A DNA stretch of 64,000 nucleotides from CAJBVG01 sp943371425 (GCA_943371425.1 CALRUR010000012.1:25171-89170), one strand, 5' to 3'. Positions 52,169 to 60,607 are shown, counted from the stretch's first letter. Notes: generated by a model from the letters alone, not told the origin. Made by a program: numbers and translations.

Positions 52169-53150
52169 GTTCTATAAAATGTTTTGCATTATTCATCACT
52201 AAATTGGTATTCCAAACAATGGTACGTTCTTGCGGATGTTTACGTACAGGGCATTCTACCCCACAATAATTACAACAGTTAGGTAAACAAGGATCAACAT
52301 GTATAAATAATTCTACATTATTATCTACATTTCGTTCAATCAATTTCTCTATTGCCTCCACTTCATCGTGCACCCGCACTAAATCAAAATAATAAGGTAT
52401 GGTTATATGGCAATCGATGTGTAAATCGTGCCCATACTTTTGTGTTCTTAAATTATGAACATCAATCCATTCGGGCTTGCGTTCTTTTTGTAGAATATTT
52501 ACAATATCATTAACCAAATTAGTATCTACTTCATCCATTAATCCTGAAATAGATTTTCTGATTAGATGATACCCATTATACAGAATTAAAAATCCAAGTA
52601 TTAAGGATATGATGCTATCTAAAATATAAACCTGCGTAAATTTTATCAAAATTAAACCTAGTACTAAACCTGCACTGGTATATGCATCTGTTTTTAGATG
52701 TTTACCATCTGCCTCTAAGGTAATAGAATTAAGCATCCTACCTTGCTTTACTACGTAATAACCAATGATAAAATTTAAAGAGCCTGCCAAAACACTCAAC
52801 CAAATACCTTTATCTAATTGATGTATAACTTGAGGATTAATAAATGCATTTATAGATTTATAGATAATATTGATGGCTGCAAAAACAATTAAGGCTCCTT
52901 CAAAACCAACTGCAAAAAACTCTACTTTACCATGCCCATATGGGTGATTAATATCTTTAGGTTGAGCGGCCAAATAAATACTATAAAAAGCAAAACCACC
53001 CGCCACTACATTTATTATATTTTCTAAAGCATCTGTATAAATGGCATTAGAGTGTGTAATATAATACGCAACAAACTTCAAAATGGTAATAATAATACCA
53101 AATACAAGTACAGCACTAATTATATTTAACCGTTTTTTTTGATTCTCCAC
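52161..53150 (-). CDS. Cation diffusion facilitator transporter with Cys-rich tail
   Basis: A 329-residue inner-membrane CDF protein starting at GTG 53148-53150. Six hydrophobic segments span about 12-200. Metal-site motifs are DALENIINVVAGG and LEADGKHLKTDAYTSAG; the HPYGHGKVE loop lies between. The cytoplasmic domain ends in a tail rich in Cys (CLPNCCNYCGVECP, about residues 292-305) that could bind metal. It exports zinc, iron, manganese or another divalent ion; which one cannot be read from the sequence. Confidence 0.92.
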   Translation of the reverse strand: MENQKKRLNIISAVLVFGIIITILKFVAYYITHSNAIYTDALENIINVVAGGFAFYSIYLAAQPKDINHPYGHGKVEFFAVGFEGALIVFAAINIIYKSINAFINPQVIHQLDKGIWLSVLAGSLNFIIGYYVVKQGRMLNSITLEADGKHLKTDAYTSAGLVLGLILIKFTQVYILDSIISLILGFLILYNGYHLIRKSISGLMDEVDTNLVNDIVNILQKERKPEWIDVHNLRTQKYGHDLHIDCHITIPYYFDLVRVHDEVEAIEKLIERNVDNNVELFIHVDPCLPNCCNYCGVECPVRKHPQERTIVWNTNLVMNNAKHFIEHV

Positions 53151-53229
53151 AGGGTAATTTTAATCCCTAAAGATACAATTACTATGCATATTTAGGCATA
53201 CACCAATTATACATTTGCATTTAATATTA

Positions 53230-53237
53230 TAACTTTG
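53230..53237 (+). promoter_or_regulatory. -7 box TAACTTTG of the Gre-like gene
   Basis: An exact TAnnTTTG box ending 4 nt before the ATG at 53242. Predicts a leaderless mRNA. Another exact match, TACATTTG, lies at 53210-53217. Confidence 0.65.
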
Positions 53238-53241
53238 AGAC

Positions 53242-53688
53242 ATGGTTAAAGCAGAACTTATTAAAAAAATAGCACTCGTTTTAGAAGAACGACTTAATGA
53301 ATATAAACTAAATTTATTACAGTTAATGGAATCCAGAAATAACGATACAAAAAGTAGTGCGGGCGATAAATACGAGACCTCTAGAGAAATGGCTCAAATA
53401 GAAATGAATAAATTAACTGAAATGGTACTTATGAATGGAAATATTGTACAAGATTTAGCAAAAATTGATGCTAACATTACTCACCAAACCGTAGAGCTCG
53501 GCAGCATCGTAATTACAAATACAGATAAGTATTTTATAAGTGTGGCTTTTGGGAAAATAAAAATAGAAGACGAAGAATATTATGCTATTTCGAAAACATC
53601 GCCTTTTGCATTAGCTATAAAAGGGAAAAAAGTGGGCGATAGCATTTCATTTCAAAACAGAGAAATAAAAATTGTAGAGATATATTAA
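53242..53688 (+). CDS. GreA/GreB-like protein (coiled coil plus FKBP-like C-terminal fold)
   Basis: A 148-residue protein. Residues about 1-75 form helices with the coiled-coil pattern of Gre factors, including DTKSSAGDKYETSREMAQIE. Residues 85-148 resemble the Gre C-terminal domain (VELGSIVITNTDKYFIS, GKKVGDSISFQNREIKIVEI). The tip acidic pair of true GreA is not obvious. In Bacteroidota this family is often mislabelled 3-oxoacyl-ACP synthase; nothing in it supports that. It probably acts at the secondary channel of RNA polymerase, which is inference. Confidence 0.68.
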   Translation: MVKAELIKKIALVLEERLNEYKLNLLQLMESRNNDTKSSAGDKYETSREMAQIEMNKLTEMVLMNGNIVQDLAKIDANITHQTVELGSIVITNTDKYFISVAFGKIKIEDEEYYAISKTSPFALAIKGKKVGDSISFQNREIKIVEIY

Positions 53689-53689
53689 T

Positions 53690-53721
53690 AAAAGCCCCTA
53701 GGAATATTAATTCCTAGGAGC
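53690..53721. terminator. Hairpin terminator between convergent genes
   Basis: CCTAGGAAT (53697-53705) pairs with ATTCCTAGG (53710-53718) over a 4-nt loop. An A-run just left of the stem gives a U-run for the minus-strand lipoprotein gene. It may also stop the Gre-like transcript. Confidence 0.7.
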
Positions 53722-53745
53722 AATTAATTATTTGATGTACTAACC

Positions 53746-54180
53746 CTATAATCCATCAAAATAATACGTGTAAGAATCGGCGCCTTCTACTTTACGCAAC
53801 CATAATTCTTTAGAAGCTAAACGCTGTAAATTATAAATTACAGTTTCAGAACCTATAATAATTTTCACATCTTCATCGTCATTTAAAAACGTCCAAGTAC
53901 CATTGTTTACAGTACGTACAGGGAAACCGAATACAGTTCCTTCTACTGTTTGTGTTAATGTACCATCGTTAAATATGTTGTAAATGTATGTTGTTCCACT
54001 TAAGTCTTGTGTTACACCATTCTTCTCAAAAGATTTCAAAGTCCACGTATTCGTGAATCTGTCTTTTCTTGATACAACAGAAATAATTGGATCGTCGTCG
54101 CCTTTCTGACATGCAGGTAAAACGGTGCTTACAATTGTAACCAGTATAATTGCAGCTAAATAAAATTTAAGGTTTCTCAT
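53746..54180 (-). CDS. Lipocalin-like lipoprotein
   Basis: A 144-residue protein from ATG 54178-54180 (MRNLKFYLAAIILV); an in-frame ATG five codons upstream is less likely. The lipobox ends LPAC (Cys24). The mature part has the TNTWTLKSFEKNG start and NGTWTFLNDDEDV strand of small Bacteroidota lipocalin-like (DUF5004/DUF4923-type) lipoproteins. Function unknown. It is divergent from the PorT-like gene. Confidence 0.75.
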   Translation of the reverse strand: MRNLKFYLAAIILVTIVSTVLPACQKGDDDPIISVVSRKDRFTNTWTLKSFEKNGVTQDLSGTTYIYNIFNDGTLTQTVEGTVFGFPVRTVNNGTWTFLNDDEDVKIIIGSETVIYNLQRLASKELWLRKVEGADSYTYYFDGL

Positions 54181-54282
54181 ACCACAAAACTCCACTTAAT
54201 TAACCGTTACTTATTATATACTAAAGTCTATAACTTATATAATTCACTGCTATTAATATTTTTAAAAATTGTATTTTGCAAT

Positions 54283-54861
54283 ATGAAAAAATTAGTAAGT
54301 ATTATTTTATTGCTTTTATTCTATACTATTTCGCATTCACAAGACCGTAAATTTCATTTACTTCTTTCTGTGGGAGCAAATGCTTCGCAAGTAAATGGCG
54401 ATAAACTTGCTGGTTTTGATAAGTTCGGATTAAATGTTGGTGCAGGCGTACGTAGGAATATTGGAATAAAATCTGCTTGGCAAATTGAGTTTTTATATTC
54501 TGAGAAAGGAAGCAAAGACGTAGTGAGCCCAAGCAATCCTGTGCCCGATACCTTATTTCAATTTAATTATATTGATATACCTATTGTATATACTTACGAG
54601 TTTTACCCAAAACTAAGAGCCGAAATTGGCATATACAACAGTGTTCGATTAAAAGCTATTTACAGTGATTTTGTTATAGATTATGATAGATCAGCCAGTA
54701 TAAGAAGTTCAGACCATGGTGTTTTAGCTGGCCTACATTACCGTTTAGGCAATAATTTTGGGGCAAATTTGCGCATTGCGCAGTCTGTATTCGACATAAA
54801 TGCAACCATAGAAAGGTACTTTAATTTGAGCACCACCTTTAGTATTAGATACACGCTTTAG
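54283..54861 (+). CDS. PorT-like outer membrane beta-barrel protein
   Basis: A 192-residue protein with signal peptide 1-19 (ending SHSQ) and about eight strands of the PorT-family (PF13568-type) barrel: VGANASQVNGDKLAGFDK, LNVGAGVRRNIG, FNYIDIPIVYTYEF, and a final YTL. PorT itself belongs to the type IX secretion system, but this fold is common and other T9SS genes are not next to it. Function unknown. Confidence 0.75.
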   Translation: MKKLVSIILLLLFYTISHSQDRKFHLLLSVGANASQVNGDKLAGFDKFGLNVGAGVRRNIGIKSAWQIEFLYSEKGSKDVVSPSNPVPDTLFQFNYIDIPIVYTYEFYPKLRAEIGIYNSVRLKAIYSDFVIDYDRSASIRSSDHGVLAGLHYRLGNNFGANLRIAQSVFDINATIERYFNLSTTFSIRYTL

Positions 54862-54902
54862 TAAATTTTACTATTTTTATAGCTTACAAACACACCTATT
54901 GA

Positions 54903-56096
54903 ATGGCTAATTTATCCAATAGATTAAATTTATTTACTGAATCTCAGACGCTTATGATGGCGAAGCTGAGTAGAGAATTGAAAAATAAAGGAGTAGATAT
55001 CATCAATTTAACACTTGGTGAACCAGATTTTACTACTCCCGAGCATATTAAAAATGCAGCGAAAGAAGCAATCGACAAAAATTTCTCTTACTATACTCCT
55101 GTTGTTGGGTACCTAGATTTACGCGAAGCTATATGCCGAAAGTTTAAAAGAGAAAACAACCTCGAATTTACTCCAGAACAAATTGTTGTATCTACCGGTG
55201 CGAAACAATCAATTGCCAATGCAATATTATCTACAATTAATGCTGGCGATGAAGTATTAGTACCAACCCCCTATTGGGTATCGTACTCAGAAATGATAAA
55301 ACTCGCAGAAGGAGTACCTGTTTACATACCTGCAACGGTTGAAAGTAACTTTAAAATATCTGCAGCTCAATTAGAAGAAGCCATAACGATTAACACAAAA
55401 ATGTTAATCTTTTCTTCGCCCTGTAATCCTTCGGGAACGGTATATACAAAAGAAGAGCTCGCCTCATTTGTTAAAGTATTGGAGAAACACCCAGATATTT
55501 GGATTATTTCTGATGAGATTTACGAACACATCAATTATTTAAGCAAGCACGAAAGCATTGCTCAGTTCGAATCTATAAAAGAGCGTACCATAGTTATTAA
55601 CGGCTTGTCTAAAGCATTTGCCATGACGGGTTGGCGATTGGGCTATATGGCCTCATCTGTAGCCTTAGCGAAAGCCTGCGATAAAATACAAGGACAATTT
55701 ACTTCTGCTACCAGTTCTATTACACAAAGAGCCGCAATTGCAGCTTTGGATGGAGATTTAGGACCAACTTTGAAAATGCGCGAAGCATACCAAAAAAGAA
55801 GAGACCTTGTATATGAATTATTGCAAGATATACCTGGATTAAAAACGAATTTACCCGACGGTGCTTTCTATTTCTTTCCAGATGTAAGTTCATTTTTTGG
55901 CAAAACTCATGCGAATGGTGTAATAAACAATGCCGAAGATTTATGTATGTATTTATTACATGATGCACATGTTTCTGTAGTAACCGGTGCTGCATTTGGT
56001 AGCCCTACTAATATTCGTTTTTCTTATGCAAGTTCCGAAGAAATTTTGCGTGAAGGAATGCGTAGAATTAAAGAATCCTTAGCTAAATTGATATAA
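54903..56096 (+). CDS. aspC: Class I pyridoxal-phosphate aminotransferase (aspartate-type)
   Basis: A 397-residue enzyme. The N-terminal signature is INLTLGEPDFTTPEHIK; the substrate and PLP sites are SSPCNPSGTVYTKEEL, SDEIYEHI and the PLP-Lys region NGLSKAFAMTGWRLGYMA. The length and pattern fit bacterial aspartate or prephenate aminotransferases of the alpha-beta-gamma family; substrate choice is not certain. The kinase gene follows 4 bp later. Confidence 0.9.
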   Translation: MANLSNRLNLFTESQTLMMAKLSRELKNKGVDIINLTLGEPDFTTPEHIKNAAKEAIDKNFSYYTPVVGYLDLREAICRKFKRENNLEFTPEQIVVSTGAKQSIANAILSTINAGDEVLVPTPYWVSYSEMIKLAEGVPVYIPATVESNFKISAAQLEEAITINTKMLIFSSPCNPSGTVYTKEELASFVKVLEKHPDIWIISDEIYEHINYLSKHESIAQFESIKERTIVINGLSKAFAMTGWRLGYMASSVALAKACDKIQGQFTSATSSITQRAAIAALDGDLGPTLKMREAYQKRRDLVYELLQDIPGLKTNLPDGAFYFFPDVSSFFGKTHANGVINNAEDLCMYLLHDAHVSVVTGAAFGSPTNIRFSYASSEEILREGMRRIKESLAKLI

Positions 56097-56100
56097 AAAC

Positions 56101-57096
56101 ATGTCGGAATACCTGCTAAATATTTTCGATTCCTTTAATAACCAAAAGGTATTAATTATTGGTGATGTAATGATAGATGCTTACCTATGGGGTAAAGTAG
56201 ATCGTATTTCGCCAGAAGCACCCGTTCCGATACTCAATATACAAAAACGCGAAAACAGATTAGGTGGAGCTGCAAACGTTGCACTAAATGTAAAAGCATT
56301 AGGTGCCACTCCTATTTTATGTTCGGTTATTGGAAAAGATACACATCAAGATCTATTTTATAAATTATTAAAAGATGCAGGATTAAGCGACGAAGGAATT
56401 ATAGCTTCCGAAGAGCGTGTAACCACTGTAAAAACTAGGCTTATAGGCCAACATCAACATTTATTTAGAGTTGATGATGAAGATGATCGTTTGTTAAATG
56501 AAAGTTTAACCGCTGCATTAACCGAACGCATCATCAACATTATAAAAACACAAAAAATATCGGTAATTATTTTTGAAGATTACGACAAAGGTGTAATTCA
56601 ACAATCATTAATTGAAAATATTGTAAACATTGCCAACCAACAAAATATCCCCGTGGTGGTTGACCCTAAAAAGCGAAATTTTTTAGACTATAAAAACGTA
56701 CAACTATTTAAACCAAACTTAAAAGAACTTAAAGAGGGATTAAAAATTGATTTTGATCATTACCACCATCCAAGTTTATTTGATGCTGCTAAAAAATTGC
56801 GCTTACAATTAAATGCAAATATGGTAATGATTACGCTCTCAGAACAAGGCATTTTGTTGCTTAACGAAGCCGACGCCAAAGTATGCCCTGCACATATCCG
56901 TAGCATCTCTGATGTTTCTGGAGCAGGCGATACCGTAATAAGCGTGGCGGCATTAGGTTTAGCAGCAGGAATGAGTCCGCAAGAATTTACCGAATTAGCA
57001 AATTTAGCGGGAGGATTGGTTTGTGAAAAAGTTGGTGTCGTACCAATCGACAAAAACGAATTACTCAATGAAGCCATCTTACTCGAAAATCTATAA
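56101..57096 (+). CDS. hldA: D-glycero-D-manno-heptose-7-phosphate kinase (HldE N-terminal type)
   Basis: A 331-residue PfkB-family kinase. It has VLIIGDVMIDAYLWGKVDRI, SPEAPVPILNIQ and RLGGAANVALNVKALGAT at the start, and the catalytic DVSGAGDTVISVAALGLA (DTGAGD-like) near 275-292. The C-terminal adenylyltransferase half of HldE is absent, so the nucleotidyl step must be encoded elsewhere. It supplies heptose for lipopolysaccharide, in line with kdsA and kdsD in the window. The next gene starts inside its last 29 bp. Confidence 0.9.
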   Translation: MSEYLLNIFDSFNNQKVLIIGDVMIDAYLWGKVDRISPEAPVPILNIQKRENRLGGAANVALNVKALGATPILCSVIGKDTHQDLFYKLLKDAGLSDEGIIASEERVTTVKTRLIGQHQHLFRVDDEDDRLLNESLTAALTERIINIIKTQKISVIIFEDYDKGVIQQSLIENIVNIANQQNIPVVVDPKKRNFLDYKNVQLFKPNLKELKEGLKIDFDHYHHPSLFDAAKKLRLQLNANMVMITLSEQGILLLNEADAKVCPAHIRSISDVSGAGDTVISVAALGLAAGMSPQEFTELANLAGGLVCEKVGVVPIDKNELLNEAILLENL

Positions 57097-58300
57097 GCTT
57101 TTATTCCTTTTTTGTATTCTATTTTCAGAATACAGCGCCGCTCAAACCATCTCGAGTGTGCGCTTTTTAGGTTTATCGCGTACAAAATATTCGTACCTAC
57201 GAGATCATATTGTAAAAAGTAAAGCCGGCGATGTTATTGATACCGCTCAAATTATAAAAGATGTTCAAGAAATTTATAACCTCAGGCATTTTTCATCTGT
57301 ACAATACAAACTAATTTCGCTGGATAGCAATTATGCCGAACTCTATTTTATTTTAGTAGAAACCTTTTCAATGTTCCCTGTTTTAGATGTTGGGCTTACA
57401 AAAGATTTTTTTAAGATTCAGGCTGGAGTGGTTGATTTTAATACCTTCGGACGGTCGGGTAATTCAAATTTATACGTAAGGCGATTAGGTAGAATGACCT
57501 ACATTTATAGCGGCGATTATCCTTTTGTACTTGGTGGAAAAAATGGAATTGCAGCCGACATCAATAAAATTGGAAGCTATGAACCTATCTACAATAACAA
57601 TATTAAAAATGAATTTAGTTATGATGTTTATACGGTGCTTTTAATGCATCGATACGATATTAATTTACACTCGTTTACAAAAATAGGACTCGGTTATCAA
57701 TATGAAACTTTTAGTCCGCATACGTATTTCAACTTACCGTTTGAATATCCATTAAAAGGCAATTCCGACCGATTATTAATTAGGGCAAATTACAGGTATA
57801 CCTTTATTAATTTAGATAGAATAAACCAAAAAGGCGTGTATGTTGATGTTTCTTATAATGAAGTAAAAAGTAATGCCAAACAAAATAAATTATTTGGAAA
57901 TAGTAAACGATTACTAAGTGATATTCGATATTATTTTAACGTAAGAAAACAAACTAATTTAGCAGTACGATTACGTACAGGTATAGGAAAATCTGCCTAC
58001 TTCGACCAATTTGTATTAGACGATAATACAAATATTAGAGGTATAGGGTTTAAAAGAGTTCGCAGAGATTATGAGTTTGTATTTAATTTTGAAACTAGGC
58101 AAATTATATACGAACACCGATTAGGAATTTTACAAGCCGCTATATTTAACGATTTTAGTCCGGGCTATAATTTTATTGGCGGAGGATTACGAGCTTATTT
58201 AGAACCTATACACGGCGTAGTAGTACGATGCGATTATGGCTTTAACAGTGCTAATCCGAAACAAGGCGGGATTGTGGCGGGGATACACCAGTATTTTTAA
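57068..58300 (+). CDS. BamA-superfamily outer membrane protein with one POTRA domain
   Basis: A 410-residue protein from ATG 57068 (MKPSYSKIYKLLFLFCILFS); the longer frame starts deeper inside the preceding gene without a signal peptide at its start. Signal peptide about 1-25. One POTRA-like domain (about 28-100, VRFLGLSRTKYSYLRDHIV then IYNLRHFSSVQY). The rest is a barrel of about 16 strands with the NIRGIGFKRVRRDYEF segment like the VRGF loop, ending GIHQYF. It is much shorter than BamA. It may be a small assembly or export barrel; the role is not known. It overlaps the hldA-like gene by 29 bp. Confidence 0.78.
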   Translation: MKPSYSKIYKLLFLFCILFSEYSAAQTISSVRFLGLSRTKYSYLRDHIVKSKAGDVIDTAQIIKDVQEIYNLRHFSSVQYKLISLDSNYAELYFILVETFSMFPVLDVGLTKDFFKIQAGVVDFNTFGRSGNSNLYVRRLGRMTYIYSGDYPFVLGGKNGIAADINKIGSYEPIYNNNIKNEFSYDVYTVLLMHRYDINLHSFTKIGLGYQYETFSPHTYFNLPFEYPLKGNSDRLLIRANYRYTFINLDRINQKGVYVDVSYNEVKSNAKQNKLFGNSKRLLSDIRYYFNVRKQTNLAVRLRTGIGKSAYFDQFVLDDNTNIRGIGFKRVRRDYEFVFNFETRQIIYEHRLGILQAAIFNDFSPGYNFIGGGLRAYLEPIHGVVVRCDYGFNSANPKQGGIVAGIHQYF

Positions 58301-58450
58301 GGAATTATGAATTATGAATTGTGAATTATGAATTGGGATGTTTATTAGCAATTTGGCAAATTTGTTATTGAGTTATTAGGTTATTGAGTTATTAGCAACT
58401 GAGCTACCTCATCATTCATCATTCATAATTCATAATTCATAATTCACAAT
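58301..58450. repeat. Inverted AATTATG heptamer array between BamA-like gene and hipA
   Basis: The left block is GAATTAT units (58304-58338) and the right block their reverse complement (ATTCATA units, about 58410-58450), with a GTTATTAGAGTTATT-like stretch between. The whole can fold into one stem. The hipA stop codon and last three codons lie in the right block. Confidence 0.82.
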
Positions 58451-59736
58451 TCAATTAAGGTTTTCCCTATCGAATCCCTAAGTATCCTTTCCACATTTAC
58501 TTTATTGGCATAGGAGTTCCATTGGCTTACCACATCAGAAACTTGTTCTATTAGTTGTGTTGCTTTTTTGATGTTCATATTTTTGGCGAGGCTTAGTAAA
58601 TCATCTTTAGTAATGTTGCTACGCTTGCCGTTAATGCTCAATGAATGTTGGCTTACCCAAGCACTGTCGGGTCTGTAAGAGTGGCAAATATCGAATGCCG
58701 GGGCTAATTTCCATACGCCCGATTTATCCATCATAAATCCAAAATTCTTGGTATGGTCGTCGCAGTTTTTGGCCAATACATTAAACACCATTCGTATGTA
58801 CATTTGTTCGGCATCTGTATAAGGTAATTTTAACAAGCGCATGGTTTCAAACAGTTGCTCGTAACTATAGGAAGTAATGTTATTAAAATCATAATGAGCC
58901 ATGGCACAAAAACTTTGGATGTGTAATTTTCCTTTGTTTTCATCACGATCAAAACGTTTCGTCATGAAATGTGCTCTGTCTTTTTCTTCCAACAAATAAG
59001 AATCCATCATGTGTATGCCCGCATCTTTAGCCATTAAATAATAAGCCATTTCTACCCTGCCATAACCGTAAGAGGTACCAAATTGTTGATCAATAACTCC
59101 ATCAAATTTAATTAACCAATGAGAAAAACCTTTGGGAGCATTTGCCTGCCCCGATCGTACTTCTTTGGTAACAGGATTAAATGCAATAACTGCTTTTGCT
59201 CTGGCTCCACCCGCAGAAGTTCCAATTTTTAAAATATCTAGTAAGGCTTTTTCTTCGTGTTCGTTAAAATCTGTATTAAAATCTTGTCGGCCGGCCAATA
59301 TTTCTTGAGCAATGTTTATTAAACTATCTAATTCTATTTTAGTCGAGCTATTTATTTCTCGAGGCTCGGTGGGTTCAAATTCTAAGGCACCCATGCCACG
59401 TTTACCTATAAAACAAAGGAGTTCTATGGGGTTTAAACTATTACTAGCTCTACCATTTTTTGCGAGCCAAGCATTAATTAAAGCGTTACCATATTTATCT
59501 GGCAATACATCGGCTAATAAACCGGGCAAACCTTTAAACGTGGTAGTATCTCTTAATTCTGGGAAACTAAAAATCTGATTTTTAGCTTCCATTAATGGCA
59601 TTTTCAGAGGAGCTAAATCCCAATTATTTTTTAAAAAACTAGGATCGAATTCAAAAGAACCCAAGCCACGCTCCGGGTTCCAAGCTATTGCACCCATGCG
59701 TTTGTTCCAGATATTTACAAATGCAGTTGTTATCAT
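58444..59736 (-). CDS. hipA: HipA-type serine/threonine kinase toxin
   Basis: A 430-residue kinase. The N-terminal subdomain (about 7-110) includes SFEFDPSFLKNNWDLAPLKM. The glycine-rich ATP loop is GTSAGGARAKAVI, the catalytic loop NCDDHTKNFGF and the metal-binding motif APAFDICHSY. All catalytic residues seem present. HipA kinases phosphorylate a translation component, glutamyl-tRNA synthetase in E. coli, and induce dormancy. The XRE antitoxin gene lies directly upstream with no gap. The last codons are in the heptamer array. Confidence 0.9.
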   Translation of the reverse strand: MITTAFVNIWNKRMGAIAWNPERGLGSFEFDPSFLKNNWDLAPLKMPLMEAKNQIFSFPELRDTTTFKGLPGLLADVLPDKYGNALINAWLAKNGRASNSLNPIELLCFIGKRGMGALEFEPTEPREINSSTKIELDSLINIAQEILAGRQDFNTDFNEHEEKALLDILKIGTSAGGARAKAVIAFNPVTKEVRSGQANAPKGFSHWLIKFDGVIDQQFGTSYGYGRVEMAYYLMAKDAGIHMMDSYLLEEKDRAHFMTKRFDRDENKGKLHIQSFCAMAHYDFNNITSYSYEQLFETMRLLKLPYTDAEQMYIRMVFNVLAKNCDDHTKNFGFMMDKSGVWKLAPAFDICHSYRPDSAWVSQHSLSINGKRSNITKDDLLSLAKNMNIKKATQLIEQVSDVVSQWNSYANKVNVERILRDSIGKTLIEL

Positions 59737-60084
59737 TTACCAAGTGCTTGGAGGTTCGTTATTGGGAGCATTCTTTTTACGCGCACGTTTACGTAGTTTA
59801 AGTTCCATTTCGGCAAGTTTTAAAGGGCTTAATTCTTGTTTGTGCTCAAAAGCATCTAAGGTGTGTAATTGATCTAAGGAGCGCAGTACTTGTATAAAGG
59901 ATAATAAGTTTGCACCATTGCCTTTTTCTATTTGAACAAGTGTAGAGCGATTTATACCCGCTGCATTGGCAATTTCTTGTTGAGTTTTATTTTTATTTAA
60001 ACGTGTTTTCTGAATGAAATTACCTAAGTATACGAGTATCGCGGGATCACTCATACCGTACCATTGTTTGAAATTTTCTGACAT
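59737..60084 (-). CDS. hipB: HipB-like XRE-family antitoxin and repressor
   Basis: A 115-residue protein with an XRE helix-turn-helix: RLNKNKTQQEIANAAGINR then STLVQIEKGNGANLLSFIQV (about 26-65). The C-terminus is Lys/Arg-rich (RKRARKKNAPN) and probably disordered. It would neutralise HipA and repress the operon. Its stop and the hipA start are adjacent. A TATATTTG box (60109-60116) lies 24 bp upstream. Confidence 0.9.
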   Translation of the reverse strand: MSENFKQWYGMSDPAILVYLGNFIQKTRLNKNKTQQEIANAAGINRSTLVQIEKGNGANLLSFIQVLRSLDQLHTLDAFEHKQELSPLKLAEMELKLRKRARKKNAPNNEPPSTW

Positions 60085-60108
60085 TATTTTTGATGTTTAA
60101 TTCCATCA

Positions 60109-60116
60109 CAAATATA
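60109..60116 (-). promoter_or_regulatory. hipBA -7 box TATATTTG
   Basis: An exact minus-strand box about 24 nt before the hipB ATG. AT-rich, weakly symmetric sequence around 60119-60140 could hold operator sites, but no perfect repeat was found. No other gene-like feature was seen between 60117 and 60245. Confidence 0.55.
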
Positions 60117-60245
60117 CAAATTATTATATAAAGTAGTAATTAATCAACATAATAAATATTTATATTTTGTACAATAAAGCCAACATTAAGCTCAAATAAT
60201 GGTTTTAATGTTGAATAAAAGCATCATAAATAAAGTTAAATAGTA

Positions 60246-60593
60246 TTATTTGACAGATTTGGCCTTCATTTTTAAGATAAGCACCTGGTTTTTCTTCCTT
60301 TTTTTAGTCTCAATTTCAAAAGTATTTACCTTGTAAGCAGTTGCTTTTGCTTCGAATTTAATAGTCTTTTTTCGCCAATACGCATACGGAATAATCAATT
60401 CGAAATCGCCGTTAGCATCCGACATTTTATATTGAGCTGTATTTTGTATACGTATCAATGCATAAGGAATATGGACTTTCGTTTTAGCATCTATTACCCT
60501 ACCCCGAACAATATGTGTATTCGGTTTTAGTTGAGCAAAAGAAGGTAAACTCAACAGCAGGATTAGCAAAAAAATACTAAGTTTTTTATACAT
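60246..60593 (-). CDS. Small exported CarboxypepD_reg-like protein
   Basis: A 115-residue protein with signal peptide 1-20 (ending PSFAQ) and a single carboxypeptidase-regulatory-like beta sandwich (HIVRGRVIDAKTKVHIPYAL, then ANGDFELIIP). It has no receptor or barrel attached, unlike most occurrences of this domain. It starts 14 bp after the MacB-like permease gene and may work with it. Function unknown. Confidence 0.75.
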   Translation of the reverse strand: MYKKLSIFLLILLLSLPSFAQLKPNTHIVRGRVIDAKTKVHIPYALIRIQNTAQYKMSDANGDFELIIPYAYWRKKTIKFEAKATAYKVNTFEIETKKRKKNQVLILKMKAKSVK

Positions 60594-60607
60594 AACACCT
60601 ATTCACA

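Noticed and set aside
53242..53688. 3-oxoacyl-ACP synthase, the label often given to this family
   Set aside because: The protein is 148 residues of coiled coil and a Gre-like C-terminal fold; it has no ketosynthase motifs.
13284..58450. The short tandem arrays as CRISPR arrays
   Set aside because: Units are only 7-8 bp with no spacers, and no cas genes are present.
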